In this document: positions 1-7,049 of the stretch, piece by piece
Layout: each line of letters begins with the position of its first letter
How positions within the stretch are numbered: position 1 is the first letter of the stretch
Assembly (NCBI GenBank): GCA_964604045.1
Contig: CAZRXM010000007.1
Location: forward strand, 1-30,040
DNA from: DRVP01 sp964604045
GTDB taxonomy: Archaea; Thermoproteota; Bathyarchaeia; Bathyarchaeales; Bathycorpusculaceae
Direction: 5' to 3'
DNA: 30,040 bases
Translations under genes and position numbers: made by a program
Notes under the pieces: model-generated
Seen by the model: only the letters and a program-made list of their open reading frames with translations
Told to the model about the DNA's origin: nothing
The model's database searches: none

Positions 1-680
1 TTGTTAAGGACGCTTCGCCTAAAGAGGCTGTTAAGACTGTTGAGGCTGTTGCCCAGGCCGTTGACGTGCCACTAATAATCGGAGGCTGCGGCGACCCAGT
101 TAAGGACGCAGATGTTTTCCAAGAAGTTTGCGAAACCTTTGCTGGCGAACGTTTCTTGATAAGCTCGATTACGCGGGATATGGATGTGGAACGCTGCGCC
201 AAATTCATTAAAAAGAATGGGCATGTGGCGCTGTCGTTTACGCCTATGGACTTGAACTTGGCTAGGGAGCTGAACCGCCGACTCTACGACTTCTTGCCAA
301 AAGAGGACATCGTTATGGACTTGACAACGGCGGCTTTGGGCTACGGCTTGGACTACGCGTTTACCAATATGGAGAGAGCCCGCCTAGCAGCTTTGATGGG
401 CGACCCAGAGCTGGCTCATCCCATGTCCTCTGGAACAACAAACGCTTGGGCTGCCCGCGAAGCATGGATGAAGATGGCTCCAGAATGGGAACCCCGCGAA
501 CTCCGAGGACCATTATGGGAAGTTGTTACCGCTTTGACACTTCTACTAGCTGGCGTAGACCTATTCATGATGATGCATCCAGCAGCTGTTAAAACAGTCA
601 AAGACGTTATCGCCCAACTGATGGGTGGCAGTTCCGGCAATGCTGAACGCCTTGTGGAATGGGTTACCGTTAAGGTTTAG
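1..680 (+). CDS. cdhD: CO dehydrogenase/acetyl-CoA synthase, delta subunit (C-terminal part)
   Basis: The gene enters from the left edge, so its 5' end is missing; the frame is open from base 3 and gives 226 codons including the stop. CdhD is the small, TIM-barrel subunit of the corrinoid iron-sulfur protein. With CdhE it carries the methyl group from tetrahydromethanopterin to the acetyl-CoA synthase site in the Wood-Ljungdahl pathway. The visible part shows the family features: PLIIGGCGDP near the edge, the NARELNRRLYDF-like region, and a C-terminal helix-rich end containing the SSGTTNAW and MMMHPAAV segments. The stop lies only a few bases before cdhE, so the two are co-transcribed. No iron-sulfur motif is expected in this subunit and none is seen. 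Identity is recalled from family resemblance and supported strongly by the neighbour. Confidence 0.93.
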   Translation, partial: VKDASPKEAVKTVEAVAQAVDVPLIIGGCGDPVKDADVFQEVCETFAGERFLISSITRDMDVERCAKFIKKNGHVALSFTPMDLNLARELNRRLYDFLPKEDIVMDLTTAALGYGLDYAFTNMERARLAALMGDPELAHPMSSGTTNAWAAREAWMKMAPEWEPRELRGPLWEVVTALTLLLAGVDLFMMMHPAAVKTVKDVIAQLMGGSSGNAERLVEWVTVKV

Positions 681-706
681 GCGCTTTAATGGAGGTTGAA
701 AGGCTT

Positions 707-2152
707 ATGAGTGAAAGAGAGGCGAAGGGCAAGATTGGCGTTAAGGAGCTTAGCCCAATAGACGTTTACAAGCTTCTGCCCCGCACAAACTGTAAGGAGT
801 GCGGCGAAGAGAACTGCATGGCTTTCGCCACAAAAGTCGTAAACCGCGAAGTCCCAATTGAAAAGTGCAAGCCCATATTAAAAAAGGAGTTTGAGAAAGC
901 CTACAAACAGCTTAAGGAAATGCTCAAGCCAGCCATAAAAGAGGTTGTTGTCGGCACTGGCGAAGGGGCTGTTAAGATTGGCGGAAAACTGGTGATGTAC
1001 CGCCACGAGCTCACATACTTTAACCCAACAGCCATAGCCATAGACGTCACAGACGAGATGCCAGAAGAAGAAATCCTAAGCCGCATTAAACGTGTTGAAG
1101 AATTCCGCTACGAATATATCGGGCAGATTTTAAAGCTGGACATGGTTGCCGTTCGCTCCACGTCCAACGACCCCGACAAGTTTAAAGCAACAGTGCGCAA
1201 AGTGGCTGAAAACACAAAACTGCCAATGATTTTGTGCTCGCTGAACCCAACGGTTTTGGAGGCTGGCTTAATGGCTGCACCCAAAGCTAGACCACTCTTG
1301 TACGCGGCTACTAAGGACAATTGGCGGGAGATGGCTGAACTAGCCCTAATGTACGGCTGCCCCCTAACAGTTTTTGCGCCGAACAACCTTAAACTTTTGA
1401 AGTCTTTGGCTAAAACGCTCCTGGAATACGGTGTTAAGGATTTGGTTTTGGACCCGGGCACTTTCTCTGGCGAAGGGTTGGCAGACACCCTAAACAACTT
1501 CACAATGATTAGACGTTTGGCTTGTAAGCATGGCGACGAACTTTTAGGCTTTCCACTAATGGGCGTGCCAATGACCGTTTGGCTAGAAAGCGCCGGAATA
1601 GCCCAAGAAATCGTAAAATGGCGGGAAGCCTACTTGGCGGCCATGCTCATAGTGCGTTTCGCTGACATCCTAATAATGCACAGCCTAGACGGATGGGCTC
1701 TATTGCCAAACGTCATTTTAAGGGCTAACATTTACACAGACCCCCGCAAGCCAGTAGCCGTAGAGCCAGGCTTAAAGGTGTTCGGCACTCCAGACGAGAA
1801 CTCGCCAGTTATGTTCACAACTAACTTCGCCTTAACTTACTACACAGTAGCCTCTGATATAGAATCAGCAAAAATAAACGCTTACTTGCTGGTTGTGGAC
1901 ACGGAAGGTATAGCAGTAGACAGCGCAGTAGCCGGTCGCAAACTAACAGCAGAAAAAGTAGCTGAAGCCCTAAAAGCCTCAGGAATAGAAAACAAGGTAA
2001 AACATAGAAAACTAATAATTCCGGGAAAAGCGGCGCGCCTAAGCGGAGAAATAGAAGAACTAAGCGGATGGCAAGTAATAGTGGGCCCAAGAGACTCATC
2101 AGAAATCCCAAAATTCCTACAAGAAAAATGGCGAACAAGCCAAAACCCTTAA
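707..2152 (+). CDS. cdhE: CO dehydrogenase/acetyl-CoA synthase, gamma subunit (corrinoid Fe-S protein large subunit)
   Basis: Large subunit of the corrinoid iron-sulfur protein, acting with CdhD as methyl carrier in the acetyl-CoA synthase/decarbonylase complex. The N-terminus has the [4Fe-4S] motif CX2CX4CX16C, starting CKECGEENC, at about residues 29-54. A TIM-barrel and a C-terminal corrinoid-binding domain follow. About 481 residues is the usual length. I prefer the ATG at 707 over the in-frame ATG at 689, because GGAGGT at 691-696 lies ten bases before 707 and would be inside the longer version. It follows cdhD directly and probably shares its transcript. The other complex subunits (cdhA, B, C) are not in this window. 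The last 300 bases favour A-ending codons more than the first part, without any frame break. Confidence 0.96.
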   Translation: MSEREAKGKIGVKELSPIDVYKLLPRTNCKECGEENCMAFATKVVNREVPIEKCKPILKKEFEKAYKQLKEMLKPAIKEVVVGTGEGAVKIGGKLVMYRHELTYFNPTAIAIDVTDEMPEEEILSRIKRVEEFRYEYIGQILKLDMVAVRSTSNDPDKFKATVRKVAENTKLPMILCSLNPTVLEAGLMAAPKARPLLYAATKDNWREMAELALMYGCPLTVFAPNNLKLLKSLAKTLLEYGVKDLVLDPGTFSGEGLADTLNNFTMIRRLACKHGDELLGFPLMGVPMTVWLESAGIAQEIVKWREAYLAAMLIVRFADILIMHSLDGWALLPNVILRANIYTDPRKPVAVEPGLKVFGTPDENSPVMFTTNFALTYYTVASDIESAKINAYLLVVDTEGIAVDSAVAGRKLTAEKVAEALKASGIENKVKHRKLIIPGKAARLSGEIEELSGWQVIVGPRDSSEIPKFLQEKWRTSQNP

Positions 2153-2400
2153 ACTATTTGTTTTAGTAAGTTTTCAACACTAAAAGGTCTAGAAACCTAA
2201 TTTTTACCTTCACATTTCACTCTTATTACTCTTCTTATTTTAGGAAATCTAATTGTATAGCTAGATTTCTATAAGGGATGGTTTCTTTGTGGTTGTTCGG
2301 TAGCATAAAAACGACTTGAAACTAATATACGTTCAACTTCTTTTGAGAGGGAAAAGGAAATAAAGAGTGAAGAATAAACCAGCAAAAGAAAGCTTAACTG
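2153..2400. other. Intergenic spacer between cdhE and acdA with an inverted repeat
   Basis: This spacer is AT-rich and I find no credible gene in it. Pyrimidine-rich stretches at about 2155-2180 and 2200-2245 are typical of archaeal transcription ends and probably terminate the cdh transcript. A perfect 8-bp inverted repeat, GAAATCTA at 2244-2251 and TAGATTTC at 2262-2269 with a 10-base loop, sits in the middle. A weak TATA-like element (CTAATATAC, about 2322-2330) could drive acdA with a leader of roughly 50-70 bases. These readings are inference from composition only. Confidence 0.45.
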
Positions 2401-3915
2401 TTGCCAAAAAAGGTGAAAAGTGTGGAAGTTTCTATAAAACAGCTTGAGGCCTTCTTTAATCCTAAGTCCGTGGCTGTTATTGGCGCCACTAAAAAAATAA
2501 ACAAGGCTGGGCATGTCATTTTCAAAAATTTTGTTGAAAATAAGAGAAGAGGCGTTTTTAAGGGGGAAATTTACCCCGTAAACCCCCATGAAGATTACAT
2601 TTTAGGCTTCCAGTGCTATCCAAAATTGACAAAGATCCCCGGAGAGCTTGAACTCGCCGTAATAGTTGTCCCAGCCGAAGTAGTTCCAGAAATAATGGAG
2701 GACGCTGCAGCAAAGAAGGTTAAAGCCGTTGTTATAATTAGTTCAGGTTTTGGGGAAATTGGAAACCACGAACTTGAGAGAAAGGTTGTTGAAATCGCAA
2801 AAGGGGCGGGGATAAGAGTTCTAGGTCCCAACTGCTTGGGAGTCTACGACTCCACAACGGGCGTTGACATGCTTTTTCTGCCAGAAACAAAGATTTTGAC
2901 AACTGGTGAAGAGGTTGTTGCAACTCCTAGGCCTATGAGGGGAAATATAGCCGTAGTAACCCAAAGCGGAGCCTTCGGAGCCGCAGCCCTCGACTATTTG
3001 GCTGGCAGACAAATGGGCGTCAGCAAATTCGTAAGCTTCGGCAACAAAAGCGACGTAGACGAGGCTGAAATGCTCCACTACCTACTTCACGACAAAGAAA
3101 CAAAAGTGATACTTCTATACGTTGAAGACGTGAAAAACGGGAGAGCCTTCTTGGAGGCGGCCTCAAAAGTAACATGCAAAAAACCCGTAATAGCCCTAAA
3201 AGCGGGCAAAACAGAGGCTGGAGCAAGGGCGGCAGCCTCTCACACTGGGGCCGTCGCAGGCTCGGATCAAATATACTCCGCAGCCTTCACGCAGGCCGGG
3301 GTTCTAAGGGTCCGCGACATGGAAGAATTCTTCGACGCTGCGAAAGCACTTATCATGCAGCCTCCAGCTGCCGGAAAAAACATAGCAATAGTAACGGACG
3401 CCGGCGGCCCAGGAATAATGGCGGCGGACGAATGCGAGCTTCAAGGGTTAACAGTCAAAAAACTCTCAGAGAAAACCCTCCAAAAATTTGAAAAGCTTAA
3501 GGATGAGGGCAAAATTCCAAAGTTTGCAGCAACCCTCAACCCCGTGGACTTGACAGGCTCAGTTACGTCAGAAATGTATGAACTCGCCACAGAGCTAGTT
3601 CTCCAAGACCCAAAGGTCCACGGTGTCATTCTCCTAGGGCTGCACCACACACCCGCCCTTCAAGAGGACTACGTGGACAGGGTTGCGGCTGTTACCAGCA
3701 GATACAGCAAGCCGATAGTTGCGTGTGACATAGGTGAAACCGAAATGGCGCTTCACGTTCGCTCACGTTTCGACAAGCTTGGAATCCCAGCGTACATGTC
3801 CCCGGAGGACGCCGCAAGAGCTATGGCAGCCCTCGTAAGATACGGGCTTTACCTTAAAAAGAAGGGTGTCTTCAAAGAGTACGTGCAAAGCTTCTTGAAA
3901 CAGAAACGTGGATAA
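2401..3915 (+). CDS. acdA: Acyl-CoA/acetyl-CoA synthetase (ADP-forming), alpha subunit
   Basis: Alpha subunit of the ADP-forming acyl-CoA synthetase family (succinyl-CoA synthetase superfamily), which converts acyl-CoA, ADP and phosphate to the acid, ATP and CoA. It begins with a CoA-binding Rossmann domain (FFNPKSVAVIGAT, about residues 18-30), followed by succinyl-CoA-ligase-like domains with GPNCLG near 142-147. The phosphohistidine candidate is His281 in ASHTGAVAGSD. About 500 residues without an ATP-grasp domain matches a separate alpha subunit, and no beta (ATP-grasp) gene is adjacent. The TTG at 2401 opens the frame. A GTG at 2422 has AGGTGA at 2411-2416 just before it and may be the real start. 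In such archaea the enzyme typically makes ATP while producing acetate, which fits the cdh genes upstream. Confidence 0.9.
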   Translation: MPKKVKSVEVSIKQLEAFFNPKSVAVIGATKKINKAGHVIFKNFVENKRRGVFKGEIYPVNPHEDYILGFQCYPKLTKIPGELELAVIVVPAEVVPEIMEDAAAKKVKAVVIISSGFGEIGNHELERKVVEIAKGAGIRVLGPNCLGVYDSTTGVDMLFLPETKILTTGEEVVATPRPMRGNIAVVTQSGAFGAAALDYLAGRQMGVSKFVSFGNKSDVDEAEMLHYLLHDKETKVILLYVEDVKNGRAFLEAASKVTCKKPVIALKAGKTEAGARAAASHTGAVAGSDQIYSAAFTQAGVLRVRDMEEFFDAAKALIMQPPAAGKNIAIVTDAGGPGIMAADECELQGLTVKKLSEKTLQKFEKLKDEGKIPKFAATLNPVDLTGSVTSEMYELATELVLQDPKVHGVILLGLHHTPALQEDYVDRVAAVTSRYSKPIVACDIGETEMALHVRSRFDKLGIPAYMSPEDAARAMAALVRYGLYLKKKGVFKEYVQSFLKQKRG

Positions 3916-3921
3916 ACCCGT

Positions 3922-4299
3922 CTACTCGAGCACTATGCTCAAAACCACTAATTCTCCGTCTTCGAGTCCAAAACTCTCCCTCAAATTCACGGGTGCAACA
4001 ACCTCAAGCACGTCATCTGGATAACCTTCAACCTCTGGTATGACGACAACCACGTCCATGAAACCCAAACGGGCTTTGAAACACTTACCACGACAATATC
4101 CGTTTTCAGACGCGATAACTTTTGGATTAACTTCCAAAACCCTTCTTAACCTCTTGCCCTCCTCGTCAAGCTTCAAATTCAACGTTCCCGGATAGGGGGT
4201 GAAGCCAAACTTCTCTACAATCTGCCTTTTAAACCAAGGAAGCCCCGTAAACTTTGCGCCCTCGCCTGATCCCGAAAAAACTCGTCCCTCAATGCGGAT
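3922..4299 (-). CDS. ribK: CTP-dependent riboflavin kinase (archaeal RibK, DUF120), non-standard start
   Basis: Archaeal riboflavin kinase makes FMN from riboflavin using CTP. The frame reads RIEGRVFSGSGEGAKFTG, then PWFKRQ, then GFTPYPGTLNLKLDEEG, and ends LEVVAPVNLRESFGLEDGE. These are the family's conserved blocks, including the GTLNLKL nucleotide-site region. The only ordinary start in frame is TTG at 4182, which would remove the first 40 or so residues, including the conserved glycine-rich block. The homologous region continues upstream through 4299, where I place the start on an ATC codon aligned by memory with Met1 of the Methanocaldococcus enzyme; ATT at 4293 is an alternative. There is no ATG, GTG or TTG further up in this frame. 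It converges on acdA with a 6-bp gap and follows the unknown gene at 4341-4715. Confidence 0.82.
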   Translation of the reverse strand: MRIEGRVFSGSGEGAKFTGLPWFKRQIVEKFGFTPYPGTLNLKLDEEGKRLRRVLEVNPKVIASENGYCRGKCFKARLGFMDVVVVIPEVEGYPDDVLEVVAPVNLRESFGLEDGELVVLSIVLE

Positions 4300-4340
4300 A
4301 AGTTTTTCAAAGTTCCCTACTGTTAAAAAATCGTGGTTTT

Positions 4341-4715
4341 TTAAGTTTGTTTTTGCTCTTTCAGCCAGTTTGCCACCTTCCTAAACATGGGGTTTGAAGA
4401 CATGTCTATTACCGGAACAATAATTTTCTCTCTTGTTTCGATTAAAGGCTGATATTTTGGCATAAGCGAGTATCCCACAAAAGTCCAGTAAACACGTTTG
4501 TTTTCTACAAGAGCTCTAGCTGCAGTTTCAGTTGTGGCTGGGAGTGGGAAATAAAGGAAAACAACTCCATCAGCCCAATAAAGTCCAGCTGTTTTCCCGC
4601 CAGCTATTATTGATGCAAACCTAGCTATGTCTTCCGGAGTGGCGAAAAAGTTTCTTTCCATTATAACTATTTCCTTGAAAGGTTCGAACTTAATGTCCAC
4701 TGCCCCTTCGTCCAT
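4341..4715 (-). CDS. Conserved-looking protein of unknown function
   Basis: A soluble protein of 124 residues that I do not recognise. It has alternating hydrophobic strands (LYWADGVVFLYFPLP, KIIVPVIDM) and a short helix (PEDIARFASIIAGG) and no membrane segment, signal peptide or cysteine motif. The composition suggests a small alpha/beta fold. The longest frame begins with GTG at 4724, but AAAGGTGA lies five or six bases before the ATG at 4715, so I use the ATG. It sits immediately upstream of riboflavin kinase on the same strand, about 40 bases from the start of the preserved RibK reading frame, and may be in an operon with it. Its promoter probably shares the short divergent region with the inositol-phosphate synthase gene (TTAAAAA near 4750). 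Codon use resembles the neighbours, so I judge it a real gene. Confidence 0.75.
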   Translation of the reverse strand: MDEGAVDIKFEPFKEIVIMERNFFATPEDIARFASIIAGGKTAGLYWADGVVFLYFPLPATTETAARALVENKRVYWTFVGYSLMPKYQPLIETREKIIVPVIDMSSNPMFRKVANWLKEQKQT

Positions 4716-4747
4716 GGAGTTCACCTTTTAAGGTTTGAGAGTTCATG

Positions 4748-4758
4748 CTTTTTAACCT
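4748..4758 (-). promoter_or_regulatory. Possible TATA box for the 4341-4715 / ribK unit
   Basis: On the minus strand GGTTAAAAAGC lies about 35-43 bases upstream of the ATG at 4715. This is the right distance for an archaeal TATA box followed by a short leader carrying AAAGGTGA. It is assigned from position and AT-richness alone. Confidence 0.35.
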
Positions 4759-4769
4759 TGCCGTTAACT

Positions 4770-4806
4770 GGAAAGGGTTATAGAGCACGAGCTCTAAACC
4801 CTTTCC
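4770..4806. promoter_or_regulatory. Long interrupted dyad / hairpin before the inositol-phosphate synthase gene
   Basis: Left arm GGAAAGGGTTATAGAGC at 4770-4786, loop ACGA, right arm GCTCTAAACCCTTTCC at 4791-4806. Sixteen positions pair, with a single extra A in the left arm. It ends 22 bases before the TTG start at 4829. The left arm contains GGTTATAG, the best TATA-like sequence for that gene. It could therefore be an operator covering the core promoter or, if transcription starts further up, an RNA hairpin in the leader. It is not a terminator for a plus-strand gene, since none ends nearby. Confidence 0.6.
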
Positions 4807-4828
4807 ACAACGGACGAGGGATAAGAAC

Positions 4829-5908
4829 TTGGCTGAAATCCGAGTGGCAATAGTTGGAGTCGGAAACTCCGCATCAGCCCTAGTTCAAGGTGTAGAATAC
4901 TACAAAAACGCTAAAGAAAACGGAACTGTTCCGGGCTTGATGCATGTAAACTTCGGCGGATATCACGTCAGAGACATAAAATTCGTAGCAGCCTTCGACG
5001 TGGACAAAAACAAAATTGGGAAAGACTTGTCAGAGGCTATTTTTGCAAAGCCAAACTGCTGTGCAAAATTCGCTGAAGTGCCAAAACTGGGCGTGAAGGT
5101 TCAACCTGGACCCGTGCTAGACGGTGTTGCTGAACACATGAGGGGAACTTTCCATGTTTACGGTGAAGATGAGGTCAAACCGGTGGACGTCGTAGAAGTG
5201 TTGAAGGAGTCTGAGGCGGAAATCCTAGTAAACTATATGCCAGTTGGAAGCCACAAAGCCACAAGATTTTACGCCCAAGCCGCCCTAGAAGCCAAATGCG
5301 CCTTCATCAACTGCATCCCAGAGTTCATCGCCTCAGATCCAGAATGGGGTCGAAAATTTGAGGAGAGAGGGCTTCCAGTGGCAGGCGACGACGTTAAAAG
5401 CCAGCTCGGCGCCACCATACTCCACAGAAATCTTGTGCGCCTCTGCGTTGACAGAGGAGTTATCGTCGACGAGACGTACCAGCTAAACCTCGGGGGAGAC
5501 ACGGATTTCCTAAACATGACCGTTGAAGAGAGGCTTAAAACAAAACGAATAAGCAAGACTGAAGCCGTGAAAAGCTTGGTGCCTTACGACCTGCCAACTC
5601 GCATAGGCCCATCTGATTATGTACCTTTCCTAGGAAATAAGAAGGTATGCTATATCTGGCTGAAAGGCAGAAAGTTCGGTGACAGACCCCTAACAATAAC
5701 CGTTAAACTCGAAGTGGAAGATTCGCCAAACAGCGCTGGAGTTGTCATAGATGTAATAAGGGCTGTAAAACTGGCTTTAGACCGGAAAATAGCCGGACCG
5801 TTAATAAGTATATCCTCCTACGCCTTTAAACATCCACCCGTACAAGTTCCAGATCCGGTAGCTAAAGAGTGGGTTGAAGAATATATTAAAGGGTTGAGGG
5901 AACGCTAA
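4829..5908 (+). CDS. ino1: Myo-inositol-1(3)-phosphate synthase
   Basis: NAD-dependent enzyme converting glucose-6-phosphate to myo-inositol phosphate. In archaea the product feeds inositol phospholipid headgroups and, in some, compatible solutes. The N-terminal Rossmann motif GVGNSASALVQG is at about residues 10-21. The central region has NYMPVGSHKATRFYA, FINCIPEFIA and GDDVKSQLGATILHR. The C-terminal catalytic half has LNLGGDTDFLNM, SDYVPFLGNKKVCYIWLKG and EDSPNSAGVVIDVIRAVKLA. All are family hallmarks with several conserved lysines, and 359 residues is normal for the short archaeal form. The TTG start is preceded by GAGGGAT at about six bases. The 3' end overlaps the convergent pcc1 gene by 23 bases. 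A strong dyad sits just upstream (4770-4806). Confidence 0.94.
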   Translation: MAEIRVAIVGVGNSASALVQGVEYYKNAKENGTVPGLMHVNFGGYHVRDIKFVAAFDVDKNKIGKDLSEAIFAKPNCCAKFAEVPKLGVKVQPGPVLDGVAEHMRGTFHVYGEDEVKPVDVVEVLKESEAEILVNYMPVGSHKATRFYAQAALEAKCAFINCIPEFIASDPEWGRKFEERGLPVAGDDVKSQLGATILHRNLVRLCVDRGVIVDETYQLNLGGDTDFLNMTVEERLKTKRISKTEAVKSLVPYDLPTRIGPSDYVPFLGNKKVCYIWLKGRKFGDRPLTITVKLEVEDSPNSAGVVIDVIRAVKLALDRKIAGPLISISSYAFKHPPVQVPDPVAKEWVEEYIKGLRER

Positions 5909-6173
5909 AAGCCCGTTTGGCTCCAAGCGAATTCAAAACGGAAAAAACATCAAACAGACTGGAAATCCACCTCAAATAAGCATTTAAGGCAGCCCGCAAA
6001 GCTACAGTATCCATGGCTTCAACTTTCAAAATTAGAAAATCGCCCTCAACCTCCAGCCGTGCCCTGGAACGAGTTGTTGGGGGTTTAGCTACCTCAGGGG
6101 CAAGTGCCTGAAGGATGATTTCCAAAACTTCTTTTGAGGGCATTTTTAAACGTATAATGGCGTTTGTTTTCAT
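5886..6173 (-). CDS. pcc1: KEOPS complex subunit Pcc1
   Basis: A 95-residue CTAG/Pcc1-family protein. Pcc1 is the dimerisation subunit of KEOPS, which with Kae1, Bud32 and Cgi121 makes t6A37 in tRNAs reading ANN codons. The N-terminal strand IIRLKMPS leads into a helix ending LAPE. A second strand pair follows, and then the characteristic DTVALRAALNAYLRWI helix. This last block is the family signature. The ATG at 6173 keeps the first beta strand; it lies 80 bases inside the end of the Brix-protein gene and has no clear ribosome-binding site. The gene ends in a convergent 23-base overlap with ino1. Its position at the tail of the exosome operon is common in archaea. Confidence 0.88.
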   Translation of the reverse strand: MKTNAIIRLKMPSKEVLEIILQALAPEVAKPPTTRSRARLEVEGDFLILKVEAMDTVALRAALNAYLRWISSLFDVFSVLNSLGAKRAFSVPSTL

Positions 6174-6726
6174 GGCTTAAATCCCATATCATGTGAGATA
6201 TCCTCATCATAGGACCAACTTCAACGTTTTCTGGAAGAAGCCTAAAAGTCACAACTATTTCGCCCGCGGGATTCGTTTTAATCTCCATTAATGCGCTGAA
6301 ACGCCTCTTTTCTTCATCAGCATGTATAACTGGAATATGGAAAAATTCCGAGAATGCTTCCCCCAACCTTATGACTTCTAGGGGGGCCTCCGGCAAAGCC
6401 AATATAGCGGTGGATTTTATCCTTTTCCCCCTGGGCATTGTTGCAAACTCTCTCCGAAGTTTCACGCCCCTAACATAAATCAGGGGTGGTGTAGGCTGAA
6501 GTTTTCCCTCCTTAACTTTAAAAAACTCAATTTTTCCGGGTCCACCCTTCCACCTGTCAACGATTACAACTCCGTCGGCTCCAAGCTCCAAAGCCTTCTC
6601 CGCCAAGCCTTCAAGACTCAATTTTCCACGGTTTATTCGCATAACATTTGGTATACCGTGGGAAAAATCTTTACAAAAAGTTCTAATCCTTCTAGTTGGC
6701 CTGCGGGAGGTTGTTAAAAGTATCAA
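6094..6726 (-). CDS. Brix-domain ribosome biogenesis protein (Imp4-like)
   Basis: Archaeal Brix-domain protein related to eukaryotic Imp4/Rpf proteins and thought to bind rRNA during subunit assembly. It opens with MILLTTSRRPTRRIRTFCKD, followed by a helix region and the RWKGGPGKIEFFKV and PPLIYVRGVKLRRE blocks that mark the family. About 210 residues is near the usual archaeal length, with a slightly long tail. The start is TTG at 6726, 11 bases after the eL43 stop. The C-terminal 27 codons overlap pcc1 in another frame, which is more than the few bases seen elsewhere here. The gene belongs to the exosome superoperon, where Brix protein, L37Ae and exosome genes usually travel together. Confidence 0.85.
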   Translation of the reverse strand: MILLTTSRRPTRRIRTFCKDFSHGIPNVMRINRGKLSLEGLAEKALELGADGVVIVDRWKGGPGKIEFFKVKEGKLQPTPPLIYVRGVKLRREFATMPRGKRIKSTAILALPEAPLEVIRLGEAFSEFFHIPVIHADEEKRRFSALMEIKTNPAGEIVVTFRLLPENVEVGPMMRISHMIWDLSHENKRHYTFKNALKRSFGNHPSGTCP

Positions 6727-6737
6727 GCATTTTCAGC

Positions 6738-7046
6738 CTACTCTTCCTCGGTTTCCAACACTGTTGAAACTTCAGACTCTTCAACAAGTGCGCCTTTGGC
6801 GATTCGCTTAGCAACCATTCCAAGCTTTGTGACGGGTGTATACGCTCCACCTGTAAACTTAAAGCCGCATTTTTTACACTCCCAAACGCCCACACTGACC
6901 CTTTTAACCCTTTGAAGACCACACTGGGGGCATTTATGCTTCTTCCTAAGCTCCGTGACTATCTTAACGTAGCGTTTCCTAACTGTTGCTCCGTAACGGG
7001 CCCCTAACCCTCTTGTTGGGCCAACCTTCTTAGTTCTTTTACCCAA
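6738..7046 (-). CDS. rpl37ae: Ribosomal protein eL43 (L37Ae)
   Basis: Large-subunit zinc-ribbon protein. The N-terminus KRTKKVGPTRGLGARYG and the four zinc ligands Cys39, Cys42 (CPQC), Cys57 and Cys60 (CKKC) are typical. At 102 residues it carries a somewhat longer acidic tail (EESEVSTVLETEEE) than many homologues. The start is a TTG at 7046, immediately after rrp42, preceded by GGGGTGG. In many archaea the next gene is rpoP (Rpb12-like); here only 11 bases separate eL43 from the Brix gene, so rpoP is not in its usual place. Confidence 0.95.
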   Translation of the reverse strand: MGKRTKKVGPTRGLGARYGATVRKRYVKIVTELRKKHKCPQCGLQRVKRVSVGVWECKKCGFKFTGGAYTPVTKLGMVAKRIAKGALVEESEVSTVLETEEE

Positions 7047-7049
7047 ACT

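Noticed and set aside
1821..2138. Leucine-rich 105-residue open frame on the minus strand resembling a membrane protein
   Set aside because: It is antisense to the end of cdhE. The hydrophobic look comes from A-ending codons of the real gene read backwards, and it has no start signal.
3174..3491. 105-residue plus-strand open frame within acdA
   Set aside because: Runs in another frame of a clearly conserved synthetase gene, with Arg/Ser-rich composition typical of out-of-frame reading.
4182..4299. Frameshift in ribK joining it to the upstream gene
   Set aside because: The other two frames between 4300 and 4343 carry stop codons and show no RibK-like sequence, so no shifted frame offers a better start.
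4183..4384. Plus-strand open frame beginning at 4199
   Set aside because: It is antisense to the conserved N-terminal part of riboflavin kinase, which explains the open frame.
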